Shown piece after piece: positions 45,795-57,492 of a stretch of DNA of 64,000 bases. The translations under genes were made by a program, and so were the position numbers. Location of the stretch: assembly GCA_030782805.1 (NCBI GenBank), contig JARJPL010000102.1, forward strand, positions 30,601 to 94,600, given 5' to 3'. How positions within the stretch are numbered: position 1 is the first letter of the stretch; each line of letters begins with the position of its first letter. This DNA comes from Aschersonia sp. MBC 622. Taxonomy: Eukaryota; Ascomycota; Sordariomycetes; Hypocreales; Clavicipitaceae. Below the pieces are notes generated by a model. The model saw only the letters and a program-made list of their open reading frames with translations. It did not search any database and was not told the DNA's origin.

Positions 45795-46353
45795 GTGAGT
45801 TTGAAACCTGTTTCGGACGTACACAGCTAAAAATTGCAAATGCAAGTCTTGATTTTCTGTTTCAAAAATACATGACTGGCGGTCGATTGAAAATGGTGTG
45901 AATAATGTCGAGTCGGGAACCAGGTCCGAAGTGCAAAGACAAAAGTCAGGATTGGAATGAAAACTACAAAGAGTCGAAGGAGAAAGACTGAGAGCTATTC
46001 GTTTAATTTGCAAAGCCCTAGTAGGATTAAGGAAAGCAGCATTGAGTGCAGAAACTGCTGTTGAGCACTGATTACACTCGCTAAATCGTCTCTTTATTCA
46101 CTTGTGCTCCGAGAATTGCGCCTGAGATGTTGTTCTTTGAGCAAGTCAGCTCCGTTTGTAATTGTATGACTGCCGGTTTCAGTCAACAAAGCAGATGTTG
46201 CCAGCTGGCAGCCCGACTCGACGAACGGAAGGGCAGTTACTGGCTCTTCTGCTTCTTGATAATATCCAGTACTTTCCAACCCCCTGCTCTTCATTTTCGT
46301 CTTGCGAGTGGCTGAACCCATGCACAGTTGCTATTGCTCCTATAATCAATCTA

Positions 46354-48553
46354 ATGGCTCGCAAGAAGAATACCGGTCCGCTACTCTTTTGCGAATGGGT
46401 CATTGGCGGACCATTGCCCAGCGCTCGCCGCGCTCTCAACCCCAAACCGAAGCCAGAACCCAAGCCCGCTGCGCCTGCTCCTCCGCCCCCGCAGGATGTG
46501 ATTCGCGTCGAGGTGACAACCGACGATGAGAGGAAAGAAGATACGCTGACAATCACATTTCCTCGATCTGGAAAAGCAGTAGCCGCCTCCAATGCAGCGG
46601 CAGCAGAAGATGAAGAAGCCGGTGAAGCCGTCGTGAAGAAGGTTCGCTTCGAGAACGACAAAAAGAGCGCCAAGAAATCAGCAATGAAGCAGCCCAAGAG
46701 CGACGACTCGGACAGCTCGGCCACGCTGGCTGAAAGCTCCTCCGACGGCGAGTCCTCGTCCGACGCTTCTTCATCTGACGCCAAGACAAAAGACGACGAC
46801 GCCAAGGGCAAGAGCGAGAGCGAGAGCGACGGCGAACCGCACCCAACGTGCAAGTGCTCGCGGTGTGTCAAGAGGCGGCGCAAGGAGAAGAAGGGCACCA
46901 AGGCAAAGGACGAATCGGCAGAGGACAGCAGCGATGCGTCGGAGGACTCTGCCTCGGCGTCGGAGGACGAAAAGCCGGCGAAGCAGAAGGAAGCCAAGAA
47001 GAAGACGGATACGAAGCAGAAACAGCAGCAGAAGGAGGAGGGGAAGAAGAAGAAGAAGGCAAAGGGCAAGAAAAAGGACAGTTCTGATGCCGATGACGAG
47101 GCCTCAGAGTCGGGCAAGGAAACAACCGACGAGGAAGTGCCAGCAAAAAAGCCAGCCTCCGAGACGAAAGCGGACAAGAAGAAAGCCGCCGCAGCCGCTG
47201 AAGCAAACAAGGAAAAGGAAAAAGAGGCTCAAGGAAAAGCCGCCGCTCAGCACCATCACAAGTCATCCCCATCCGCGTCCGCGTTTGCGTCCTCGCCATA
47301 CTACCCCTCCGCCTTTCCCGGCCCTCACGCGCGGCGGCCCAACCTCATCGCCCCGATCCGCGCGCAGGTTGTGCAGACCGAAGACGTCGTCGAGACGCCC
47401 GACGACCCGCCGCCGAATGCCTTTTACGACGCCGCCGCCAACGTCATGCGCGTCTACTACGGACCCGTGTACGGCAACCACAATCCGCAGGCGGCGGCGG
47501 CCGGGGGCTGGTCCCTGTATCCGCGGCGCGAGGCGAGTGGAAGGCCGCTACCGATCGGCATGCCGCATCCGACGCAGAATCCCTACTATTACGGGTTCCA
47601 GCAGCAGCAGCATCAGCCAGCGTCCGGGGAGCAGCCGCAACACCCGTGGGCGGGGCTGTATGCGCCGCCGCCGCAGCAGCCGCAGCCACCGGGGCTCCCG
47701 CCGTTTGTAATGAATCCCATGTATCAGCAGCAGGCACAGGATGCTACCGCAGCAGGTGCTGGCGGGGGTCAGTTTACAAAAGGCGCGTTTAGCAAGTGCA
47801 GTCCCGCTGCGGGCATGACGCCGAGTGTAAGCCACGCGGACGACAAGACTGGCGGAAACAATGTGCTTCCCACAAGCAAGGTATGCATTGTCCCTTGAGC
47901 CCTGATACCCGCTGGGTAGAGAGAATGTCAAGTTTAACAAGAGGGTCTAAAAAAAACAGATCGATGACAAGAAAACTACGAGCCCGTACTACACTCCGAG
48001 CAAAACCGCCGCCGAGCTCCGCAGCGCCGCCAACAGCCACCGCAACAGCCCTGCCAAGTCCGCGTCGGCGGTAGCGGCGGCACCAAACACGACCGACGTC
48101 AATGAATCTGGCTGGGATAGCAATAATAACAATAACAACAATAACAACAACAGCAGCAGCACGCCCGCAGCAGATGCCGCAGTGTGGAACGATGGCGCGG
48201 CTAATAACAATAATGACTGGAACACGACCGCCACCAACGACGCCAATGCGGGCACCACGACCAACAACTGGGAAGCTGCCAACAACAATGACCCCAGCAA
48301 TGCTGGAGGCGGCAATAGTTGGGATTACAACAACAACACCAACAACAACACCAACAACAACACCAACAATAATAATACTGGCGGCAATACGTGGGACAAC
48401 CCCCCTGGTAGCGAGCCGCCGGCGGGAGATGCCACCAACGTAACGCCAGGTATACCCGGATCGTGGGATTACGTAGATCCCGTAGGTCCGAGGCCTGCAT
48501 GGGGCGATCCGAGCATGGCACAGAGCACCGGTGGCGATGCAGAAAAATGGTAA
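46354..48553 (+). CDS. Highly charged, Asn-repeat disordered protein of unknown function
   Basis: Two exons, 46354-47880 and 47960-48553, with a GTATGC/AACAG intron of 79 nt, giving 706 aa. The short N-terminus (MARKKNTGPLLFCEWVIGG) may be folded. A Lys/Glu/Ser/Asp-rich region with a CKCSRC cysteine cluster follows at about residues 168-171. Then come a conserved-looking segment (NAFYDAAANVMRVYYGPVYGNHNP), Gln/Pro-rich sequence and an Asn-rich tail with NNNT repeats, ending DAEKW. No known domain is recognised; function unknown. The KKVRFEN motif resembles KQVHFE of the upstream gene, and the two may be an old tandem pair. The start is the first ATG followed by protein-like sequence; an in-frame ATG at 46162 would add leader-like sequence. 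Confidence 0.7.
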
Positions 48554-48871
48554 TCCTTGATGTTTTCATGTTCCGATTGCCGTTTTCTTCAGTGAACGCT
48601 GCATGGTCAAGGAAGAGATGATGCTAAATGTGTATAGTATTGCATAGGTAGGTACTTTCGTGGGCGCTAATTATGAAAAGTCGGGAAGGTGATGGACGCT
48701 CATGGTTTATACCCCGTAATAGATTGCGCATGTATATACAAAATAAAAGACGACGCTCGCTAAGCTATTCGTCCATTTGTTCGGTGACGAAAGTAAGTAA
48801 ATATCCAGCCATTATAGAATGGAACACGAGTTGAAAGACCTGAAAACGTGTCAACTATTGGTCACTTTACT
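48554..48871. other. Short convergent intergenic region
   Basis: 318 nt between two stop codons facing each other. Holds both 3'UTRs. Nothing else seen. Confidence 0.5.
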
Positions 48872-50683
48872 TTATTTGTCTCGGACCAAAACGTCGCGGG
48901 CGGCATACCATGTTCTCGTCTCCCATTCAATGATCCACTTGCAGCAAATCTTGAGCCTCTCGCGTACGCTGGCCGATCCCAGTAGACGGTACTTCTCCGC
49001 GTCCTTGACCGGGAGAACGCTGCCGAGCCACCATGGAAAGATGGATGGGTCTTGTACGGGGCATGCACCGTAAATGGCGAGCATACGGTCCGTCATCCAA
49101 GGTACGCTTTGGTCGCGCATGCGTCCGACAAAATCGGTAGCCAGCTGCATGAGGTCCTGCGTCGTCATCGTCTCCAAGCTCGGCACGGTAATGGTGGGTC
49201 GTGCTGCTCCCGGCGTTGTCGACGTGCTGGAAGCATAGCCGGCGCTCGCGGAGCCGTCGTCGCTGTGGCGGGGTGCGGCGTCTGGCGGCGGCGGAAATGG
49301 GGTGGCATCGGCAGCAGCTGCTGCAGCCATCTCGGCAGCTTCGGTAGCCTCTTCTTCTTCTAGGCTAATGTCATCGATCCGTTGCACAGATGACACGGTG
49401 TAACCGTCGAGCACGCCATGCCGCTGTACGCGAAATCGGGAGAGACCGACTGTCTCAATGAGGCAGCGGCCGTCTGGGAAGAACTGCACATTTTCGATGC
49501 GCAGCAGCGTGCCGAGCTCGTGAAAGTGGGCATCGCCGGGCTGCCGCGGGCGCTTAGGCAGCACCATGCCAAACGTCTTGTCGCCTTCGAGGGCGCGCCG
49601 TATGAGCAGACGGTACCGGGGCTCGAAGACATGGAGAAACGTGGGCATCTGCGGAAAGGCTAGGGTGCAGACGAAGAGTGGAGTTTCAAAGTCCTGGAGG
49701 CGCGCGGCCTCCTCGGCTTCAACAGCGCGTTTTCTGGAAGCGAGCTCGTCGGTCCAAAAGGTTTCGATAATTCTTGTCAGAGAAGCGTTGGACGGACATG
49801 ATGCGCGGTTGAGAAGCGGGTTGATGGATAGTCGACGACGACAGATGGGGCAGTATCGTGAATGGTCAAGGATCCGGTGCAAGCAGGACCGACAAAAAGT
49901 GTGGCCGCAGCCGGTAGTTAATGGGTCGTGATATAGGGCGTAGCAAACTTGGCAGTCGAGCTCTGAACGAGCGACGCGTTGGGTCTGCGCGAACGAGGAT
50001 GTATCTTGCGAGTTATTGTTGCCGCGGTCCTCATTGATAAAGTCATGTCCGGGTGCCGTTTGTTGGGATGGTTTATGGTCCTGGTCTGCCTCGGTATTAC
50101 TGTCGGTGGACCTTGATTGAGAAATCTTTGATGTAGTACTTTGTATCCGAGTTGCGACGTCATCGACTGGCTGAGTGACAGCGGTTGACTCTTGAAGGCC
50201 AATCGCGTGTCGAATATGCTCAGACAGTTTGTTGAGCGTGACATCAACACCGCAGTCTCCAAGCGTATGCTCCTTTGTGCAAGACGAAAAGGGACAGCGA
50301 AATCCCTCTAGTCTGTCGACTACAGCCGGGTAAGATATGCGACTTCGGACATGAGCCTGTGGGATGCATGGTTTGCATATACTCCTACCACAGGGGAGGG
50401 TGACGGGCTCTTGAAAGAGGTTTTTGCACAATGGGCAATGAAAAAGGTGGATGACGTCTTGTAATAGGAAGCCGGCTGGCTGGGGCGCGGCGGACCTTGG
50501 CCCTGGGACGTCGGGGGCGGACATTGGTCTGACGGATTGTGGCGCTGCTGGAAAAGGATATTCGTCGAGTTTGCGAGGAGCGTCTGTAGATGCAGGGGTC
50601 AGGTCGGCCATGGGGCTGGTTGCATGGTAGAATTGAGAGTCGAGCCTCGGGGTGGCAACCTGCCGCGAGGCATCAGATGACAT
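48872..50683 (-). CDS. RING-LON substrate-binding domain protein (CrgA/LONRF type)
   Basis: Single exon, 603 aa. The first RING-like domain starts at Cys83 (CPLCKNLFQEPVTLPCGRSICKPC in two parts), with Arg where the classic ring has His. The second RING is at about residues 243-283, with GCGHTFCRSC and CPICRRRL, and looks complete. A LON N-terminal substrate-binding domain runs from about residue 331 to the end (LFVCTLAFPQMPTFLHVFEPRYRLL). The architecture matches LONRF proteins and Mucor CrgA, a RING protein that represses carotenogenesis in the dark. There is no AAA or protease domain, so the common label of ATP-dependent protease is misleading; ubiquitin ligase activity is likely. Start: the first ATG, preceded by an open pyrimidine-rich leader. 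Confidence 0.88.
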   Translation of the reverse strand: MSSDASRQVATPRLDSQFYHATSPMADLTPASTDAPRKLDEYPFPAAPQSVRPMSAPDVPGPRSAAPQPAGFLLQDVIHLFHCPLCKNLFQEPVTLPCGRSICKPCIPQAHVRSRISYPAVVDRLEGFRCPFSSCTKEHTLGDCGVDVTLNKLSEHIRHAIGLQESTAVTQPVDDVATRIQSTTSKISQSRSTDSNTEADQDHKPSQQTAPGHDFINEDRGNNNSQDTSSFAQTQRVARSELDCQVCYALYHDPLTTGCGHTFCRSCLHRILDHSRYCPICRRRLSINPLLNRASCPSNASLTRIIETFWTDELASRKRAVEAEEAARLQDFETPLFVCTLAFPQMPTFLHVFEPRYRLLIRRALEGDKTFGMVLPKRPRQPGDAHFHELGTLLRIENVQFFPDGRCLIETVGLSRFRVQRHGVLDGYTVSSVQRIDDISLEEEEATEAAEMAAAAAADATPFPPPPDAAPRHSDDGSASAGYASSTSTTPGAARPTITVPSLETMTTQDLMQLATDFVGRMRDQSVPWMTDRMLAIYGACPVQDPSIFPWWLGSVLPVKDAEKYRLLGSASVRERLKICCKWIIEWETRTWYAARDVLVRDK

Positions 50684-53041
50684 GAATAGGAAAAGGGTAA
50701 GTAGGCGCCAGTTTTCCGCCAGTCAGTAAAAGAAGCGCGATGGTCCGCCTAGAGGGTAGTTGGAAAAGAGGCAAAAGTGCACAAGGAGTGACGCGGTTGA
50801 AGCGTCCACGGGTTGTTGCGGCTGTAGTCGAAGCAGTATCCGGGGAGAGGACGGATGAAGCGTAGGCGCTGAGTCGTGGCAAGTCGTGCCGAGGAGGGCC
50901 GAGAGTTTCAGAGCATGCAACAAAAGGAAGTAGCGACTCTAGAGGTTGAGATATTAAGAAAAAAAGGTATCTGCTAGAGCGTTTTTTACTGAGTCGCGAA
51001 GCATGTGGAGGCGCAGCATGTCGGGGCGGATGTCATGATGTAGTTGTTAACTTGTTGTACAGAGTGAGTGTACTGGCAAGTGGACCGAAGACTGGATGGA
51101 GCGGATTGGTGTGCGCGCGCGTCGGACTGATTTGTCGACAATGGCTTCTTGTCTGGTTAGCGTAGAGGTGACAGCAAGACACAGAATTGGTGGTGACGTG
51201 CCGGATATGCAAAAGGGGTTCCCCTCTCTTTTAAAAGAAGAGAACAAAACGCGAGCTCAAAACGACGAGGACAATGTCGAGTTAAGATAGCCTAGGGTGG
51301 GAAAGTCGGAGACGGTCTGATTGATGATGGGCGAGAGGCGCAAAAATGGTCATACAAAAAGCGGGTGTAGTTGGCATGACATCGTCGACTAATCTTAGAC
51401 CCTGTAAAAAGGGAGAGGCGGAGCTAAGCATCAAACGGTTATAATAAATGACTTGTGTGTGTGTGTGTGTGTGTGTGCGGCGTCGTGCCGATGACGATTG
51501 ATTGGGTTGGGGCTGAAAGTTGGTGGGCAGTGCAACTTGGAGACAATGAGAAGCGAGGTTGACGACGGGAGTTTGTATACAGTTTGAGAGACGAGCCTCT
51601 GCCCGTTGAAAGTCGTTTGTTGTACGCCGTCGTCGGTTGGCTCGTGTGGCTTGAGGCTTGACAAGGCCTTTTTACCTTATTAGCTAGTTAGTGTTTGAAT
51701 GTATGATGATGTGCAGTGCTGCTTGGTGGAGGCTTTGCCATTCCTTTACGGCGCTAGTCTTTGGTAATCATGCTAATGCTTGCCCACTGCCGTGCCTGCC
51801 TAATTATTTTTTTTAAAAAAAGTAATAATTATTTAATGGACGCCTGTCATCCATCGCTCTTTCCCCCGCACACTTTGCTGGTCCAGTCCGACCACGCTCG
51901 GGCTTGCTTTTGTTTTTCAGGGTCTCGCCCGCTGTCGGCGCCCTACATAGGTACAAGCCATCTTCCCAGGTAGTTAGTTACCAAGTAGGTACCTTGTGAT
52001 TTGACTCGGAATGACCCAGACCGACCCCATTTTGCTCAATTTCAGCTGCTCTTTTGACTGCCACAACTGCCTTTCCCATTCTCGCTGCGAATTACAGCGA
52101 GGTAGCCCGCTAGCATTACAGGGATTGATGGGTACCAATCGATGAATCTCGTCGAACCAACTGACCCAGCCTTCCATCATCGTGTCGTATTTATCAATCG
52201 CGCTGCAACTCTGTTATTTCCATTTACTCATCATTTTCTAGTATCCCCTCGTGCCCCTTCACACACACTCTGTTTTTATGCCGTCTTACAAATTGTAGCG
52301 CCAGCCAAGCCAATGCACTGTCTATGATGTCATGCCGGCGGGTCGTGCATTTTGCGCCCGGCTCACCGTCGACATCACTCGGTCGTTGGCGTCACATGCG
52401 CCGCATATTCTTTCGACCTCTGATTACAATATCCTTATATATAATGACAAAGTAATAATAGAAACATACTCCAATGTTCACATCTGGACTAATATAAAGA
52501 TAAATTGCCTCCATAATGAGGCCAGCGGTCAAATACCGCCGGCTGAACGACTCTGCGGCGGCCGCAACAGCCGGTAATACCCACCCTTGCTGTAGCTGGC
52601 GACGACAAGGCACTATGATCTGCTGGCGTGGGATTCATTCACGTGGACACTGCCTCGTCTCTACAAAATCCGAGACATGCCTATTGGTCTTGTCCTGAGC
52701 TGCAGGTCTCACATCACCGAAGGACCCTATGCGAGACAGTTCACTCTCCTCCGACTTGGCCCGACCAATGTTGGCTCATAAGGAGTATTATTCAGGAGCG
52801 CCCATCCCGCCGATGTAATTGCTAAGGATCAAAAGACTAGATGAGAACACTAAGAACAGCACTATCAACCAGGAATTCAAACCTTGCCGCGTCCCAAGCA
52901 GCCATTTGCCGTGCGAATCACCTCTGGGGTATCTGACATGCCTATTCAGAATAAATCACGACCGCCGCCATTCCCATAACGAATGCTCAAATAACCTGTT
53001 ATCGTAAAAAATATTATGAATCGGTAAATTAAACCCGTGCT
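50684..53041. other. 2.4-kb gene-free region
   Basis: Upstream of the RING-LON gene and downstream of the INSIG gene. It has a TG microsatellite at 51454-51477. All frames are short and without features. The part next to 50684 is probable promoter and leader. Confidence 0.5.
51454..51477. repeat. TG microsatellite
   Basis: Twelve uninterrupted TG units. Confidence 0.9.
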
Positions 53042-54340
53042 TCATCGCACGCCGCCCCAACGACTCTTGCCCGCTGCCGTGCGCCCCCAAAACAGTCGTC
53101 GTCCAATGTTGCCAAAGCAGAGACAGCTGCAGAACAGCACACTCAGCATCCACACGCCCGTCTCAATAACCTGGCTGTCAGGGATGAAGGGGCTGGTGCC
53201 GTTGACGGATTTTACGTCACGCAGCATCTGCAGCGACGGCGTCGGCATCATGTCCGGACTGATGCCGAGCAGCAGGAGAGAACCCACCAGGCCGACGGCC
53301 GCCGAGAGCAGAAATCCGGGTTTAGAGCGGTCGATGAGCCACCATAGTAGCGGGTTAGCCAGAGCCAGTGTAGCCGAGATTTGCAAAGTCGAGTCCCATG
53401 CGAGTTTGCGCTGTACACATGCTATGTTAGCAACAGAGTAGGAAGAAGCATCGCGCCAAGGTAGCAAACAAGGTAGATTACGTACAATGGCAAATACTAT
53501 GCCAACAAACGCGCCAATGGCGCGCATCACCAACGCAGAGTCTAATCCCGTGTCGACGGCTTGGTTGGGGGAGGTGTCGCCATCTGCAGCTGCGCAGTCC
53601 TCTTCTGCTCCTGCATCACCGTACCGAGCTTCCCATACACCATCGAACCAAGGCAGCAGCGAGCCTAGTACCACGCCCGCCACGCCCCAGACCCCCAAGT
53701 ACGTCGAGTTGAAGCCAGGCTCAACGAACCCATCAGCAGTCAAACCCTCATGCGAATCATGCAGACGCGTGACGAGCGCGCCGTAGCCTAGACCCAGCAC
53801 AAAGAGCACGGCCGTGCGCACTGCGATCTGAACGCTGCTCATGTGCGGGGGGAGCGCGCGGGGCAAATCGCCACCCTTGTACGAGGACCGTCGTCGGTCG
53901 AGGTGCGCGCGCTCTTGCATCAGCGCAAACGTTGGCTCGTCGATGCCAGGCCGGCGGATGGGCGTCTGCGCACCCATGCCCCACGGCGAGTCGTCCACGA
54001 CGACGTCGTCGCGATAGCGCGCGCCGCCACCGGTCGTCGGGGAATAAATGCCATAGAGCGTCGATGACGTTAGGTTCATGATGGAGGCGGGCCGGCTGAT
54101 GGCGGGTGAGGCATGCTCCGACGGGTTGGCGCTGTCGCCGCCGCGGCTCCATGCGGCGAGGGCGGCGGCGAGGTGGTTGTGCAGACCGGGCGAGGAAGTG
54201 GTGGTGCCGATGGACGAGAAGGCGGAGGCGGAGGCGTCGCAGTTCAGAGGCTCGTCGTCAGGAGGGGTTGCGCTTTGTCGGTGGAGGGTATAGGGTCGTC
54301 GGGGCACAGGCCGGACGAGTAAAGGACCGTCGTCAGACAT
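53042..54340 (-). CDS. INSIG-domain endoplasmic reticulum membrane protein
   Basis: Two exons on the minus strand, 54340-53486 and 53410-53042, with a 75-nt GTACGT/TACAG intron and a GCTAAC branch point, giving 407 aa. The intron keeps frame, but its removal joins GIVFAI to RKLAWDSTLQ, as in fungal INSIG proteins. A Ser/Pro-rich cytosolic N-terminus of about 165 residues precedes about six hydrophobic segments, starting near residue 170 (VRTAVLFVLGLGYGALV). The conserved segment LANPLLWWLIDRSKPGFLLSA is present (shown in the protein near residues 302-322). INSIG proteins bind sterol-sensing-domain partners; in fungi they are linked to control of HMG-CoA reductase. That role is inferred from the family. 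Confidence 0.87.
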   Translation of the reverse strand: MSDDGPLLVRPVPRRPYTLHRQSATPPDDEPLNCDASASAFSSIGTTTSSPGLHNHLAAALAAWSRGGDSANPSEHASPAISRPASIMNLTSSTLYGIYSPTTGGGARYRDDVVVDDSPWGMGAQTPIRRPGIDEPTFALMQERAHLDRRRSSYKGGDLPRALPPHMSSVQIAVRTAVLFVLGLGYGALVTRLHDSHEGLTADGFVEPGFNSTYLGVWGVAGVVLGSLLPWFDGVWEARYGDAGAEEDCAAADGDTSPNQAVDTGLDSALVMRAIGAFVGIVFAIVRNLPCLLPWRDASSYSVANIACVQRKLAWDSTLQISATLALANPLLWWLIDRSKPGFLLSAAVGLVGSLLLLGISPDMMPTPSLQMLRDVKSVNGTSPFIPDSQVIETGVWMLSVLFCSCLCFGNIGRRLFWGRTAAGKSRWGGVR

Positions 54341-56100
54341 GGTGTGTCAAAAGGAACCAAGAAAATCGTCGTCTGCCGTCGCACTGCAGGTATCAACAGG
54401 AGTAGATGCAACAGGCGGCAGGATGCTGCACACAGAAAACTGCAGTTGGGTTTTATGCGTCAGCAGGAAGGGAAACTTTCGTAATGTGTTCTCGAGCGAC
54501 ATTGGCAAGCCACCCACAAAAGCTTAAAATGACAGACGGCACGTACCTGGCAGACCTGAAAGTCTGATTTTCGAGGCTGAAAGAGGAGACAATATGATGT
54601 TCGAGGGAAGCGCTGAAGAAATAGGTAGCGAGCGAGGAGGCAAAGACACCAAGATGTAGTCAGACGGAAGGGAGGGTAAAGGAAAATAGGAGCACACCAG
54701 AGTGTGAGACAGCACAGCTGATGAGGCTTCGCGAGGTTGGACTGGATTCTGACACGAGCGTGCCCTTACTAACAGGCCACTGACGATTCGCTGGTTGCTC
54801 GGTCGCCTGCTAGTCCGTTAACAGCTAGTGGTGGTGAGATGGTACAAGCCTGTTAGCGGGTGGCGCGGAGGGGAGGGGGGATTTGAGGTGGGGCTGCAAT
54901 CACTGCAGCGCGGCGGCGACTTCTGTAGATGACTAGATGGTGACAATAAATAGATGGCGGCGTTTTTTTTCTTTCTTTGACAAAGTGCAAAAGACTTGGC
55001 AAGTACTCTATATGCTCCCGTGAGTGATGTAAACGTGGCGAGGCTAATGTTGACGATACCACAGCACGCACAGCCAGCCAAGCACACCAAGGTCTGTGGC
55101 GGCCGACCCGGATCTTGAGCCTGGCACCCTGGGCCTCGGTATCTACAGTGGGGTGTAGGTGCCATTCAGGGTGCCAGGTGCCACTATTCGACCTATTCGA
55201 CCCGCTCATAGAGGTCAGACACTGCGGGGAGAGGGCTTGTGATGGCACTGATGGAGTTGCATGGTCATGGGCAAGAGGCAACCCTTTCGCCGGAGCTGGA
55301 TAATTATACGAAGGTGCAGAGTCAATATTGGCACCGAAAGTCTCCCCATCCTTCACCATCGAGTCCAACCCCGCAAATACGTCGTATTATTCGGCACACC
55401 TTGCTGTGCCACGTAGCACGATCGCCTCACGACCCCACGCTGTAAAAATCTATCTGCATAGGTAGGGGCTTGGCGATGCTCCCAGTGCGCGACGGCGACG
55501 TTCCTTTGCTGCTATGCTATACGTCCACGAAGTACGCGCACATCCATGATTGCCATGTCCTGCACCCCCGTCAAGCCTCCGTCCTCTTGGACCTATCAGC
55601 CCCTTCTTCCTTGCAGACCCCCGGCGGCTGCTCCCGTCCATCTCCGACACCAAATGGCCTCGACCCTAGGCTGTTGGCTGTTTGTGACCCAACCTTTACA
55701 AGACGGCAGCCTCGTGTTATGCCTCGTTGCAACATCAGCAGCGCTTATCATCTAGGTGAACGAATCATGCAAAACAAGGTCTTCTGCCGTCGGACGTTGG
55801 GGAGGGTCCAGCTGAACCGCAGCAAAAAAAAAAAAAACATGGACAGAATCATTTGCCCGCGAGCTCTCCACCTATTCGCTTGACGCTGTGAATATGGTGC
55901 AGTCAGAAGGCGTGTCAGGATCGGTAGATATAAATTTGCAGTAGAAACTCGACTTGACTGTGTTTTGCAAGGTCTCCGGACGAAAGCCACAAGGCTACCT
56001 AGGGACCAAAACATAGCAAAACCCACACTTTGCCGACTCGCAAAGAGAGTCCCGCTCCCGAAGTGCCCTCAACGTCGTAAAGCTAGCCTGCACTGCTACA
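54341..56100. other. Intergenic region at the core/accessory boundary
   Basis: 1.8 kb without a supported gene. It includes the INSIG promoter and leader. Poly-A at 55825-55839. Nothing else seen. Confidence 0.45.
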
Positions 56101-56139
56101 CCAGCTTCTCTGCGATCTACACCCAGCCCGGCCTAGAGA

Positions 56140-56731
56140 AGAAATCCGAGCTCAAAGCGGCACCCGATGAGAACAGAGGTCTGGACCAGAGCAGGGACTG
56201 GAAGCCGACCCGACGTCTGGGCCCGAGCCGCGACCCGAACCAGAACAGCAAACACAGCCACAACATGATCCAGGGCTCATCGATAGCTCAAGAGTCAGCG
56301 TCGCAAGAACTAGTGGAAGGTGAAGACGATTCCTACTACTGAGCCAGTCATGTTACCGGAAGCCAAGTCTCTGGGACAGAGCATACGACAAGCTCAGACA
56401 TAGGGAGCCGAATCTAGCCGTCGATTACGAGACTTTCATTTGCGAAAGGATGCGAGCACAATGACAGGTTGAAGAAAGAGCAGCTCATGATATTGCCACT
56501 CGCGAGCCTGAGCGAATGGAAGAAAAGAGGACCAGCTGCACACTGTTTGGTCATGGATGCATTGTCAAAGACCAGATTGCGGCCTTGTTGAAACTTGTCA
56601 TCAGTCTCAAGTCCTTAATCACTGATGGCATCGAGGTATCGCGTGGAGTAACTTTGGTGTGGGCTGCTGCCTGCGTCAATCAACCTCTACACATGCCACA
56701 CACCCACCTCTTCAGGTTGGGTGTTGGATAG
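56140..56731 (+). pseudogene. Remnant of an NLR gene 5' end (NACHT-type N-terminal region)
   Basis: In one frame the segment 56363-56461 reads PSLWDRAYDKLRHREPNL and on to DYETFICERM. This is the typical N-terminal motif of fungal NACHT NLR proteins (LWDRAYDxLRxxxPxLVxxYE). An in-frame TGA at 56462-56464 interrupts it. The same frame then continues through a coiled region to IAALLKLVISLKSLITDGI and VTLVWAAACVNQPLHM, matching the helical segment that ends in the usual AWAGVCxxLPLL motif. The frame ends at 56731, just before AT-rich sequence. Upstream in another frame is a Pro/Glu/Gln-rich linker (EPRPEPEQQTQPQH) like those before this motif. The NACHT and repeat domains are absent. NLRs act in fungal non-self recognition; this copy is non-functional. 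Confidence 0.65.
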
Positions 56732-56754
56732 TCTCGTGGCCACCATATAACCAC

Positions 56755-56840
56755 GGCCACTAATTTTCTATAGTAGATATTAAAATAATCACTCATGTAT
56801 AAAATATACTAAAATATATCTAATGATAAAGTATCACTCT
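56755..56840. repeat. AT-rich, TA-dense patch
   Basis: Short block of TA-rich sequence directly after the NLR remnant, unlike the surrounding composition. It resembles RIP-mutated repeat DNA. GGCCACCATATAACC at its left edge resembles part of the inverted-repeat end at 57281. Confidence 0.4.
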
Positions 56841-57250
56841 ACGCAGGTGACAGGATCCAGCCATCTATGTTCGACCTCATCCTTACAGCTTCTATTGCCA
56901 ACACTGGAACGCAAGATGTTTCTCTAGTCCCAGCGTCATTAATCAAGAAATTTCTAGACGGTGATTAGCAAAGAGGGTAGTTAAGATAAGACCGAAAGTA
57001 ATAGTACCAGGGGTTATTAGAGCGACCCGTGAGCCATGTTCATGAATGCAGCGGGAAGGGACACGTCCAGATTTAGGCCATTGAGTGGGTAAATGACGCA
57101 AATGCTAGATTGCCATTATACAAGTAGTGAATTTAACGGAGCTTGTACAGACATTCATCATTAGCCAGAGTCGATTTGGTATGGCTTTGTGAGGGGTGTG
57201 GAACTTGAGGGACTTCAGTCACAGAATGATCCTGGTGCCTTGGCCCTGGG

Positions 57251-57492
57251 GGTGAAAAAAACATCGCCGGTGTACTAGTCGGCCACCAGTAACCCCTTAG
57301 TTATTATACTAATAACTACCTCTAGGGAAGTAATAAAAATATAGTAAAAACTAGACATTATACTTAGCTTACTAAATAATCCTATAATGAAAATAAATTT
57401 CTAATCTGTCCTAGCTAAGTAGATATTTAATGAATCTATAAACTAGTAGCATGATGGTGGTGGCCGTGGATCAGCGATGTATTTTTCACACC
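57251..57492. mobile_element. Putative 240-bp MITE-like element with degenerate terminal inverted repeats
   Basis: The left end (57251-57289) and the reverse complement of the right end (about 57452-57492) share GTGAAAAA, ACATCGC and GGCCACCA blocks in the same order, with mismatches and a small gap. The interior (57295-57450) is AT-rich and TA-dense. No open frame, so non-autonomous if real. A target-site duplication was not found, which leaves the call tentative. Confidence 0.45.

Noticed and set aside
46179..47210. Minus-strand frame of 343 codons
   Set aside because: Antisense shadow of the Lys/Glu/Ser-rich exon; its Ser/Phe/Leu composition follows from the opposite strand.
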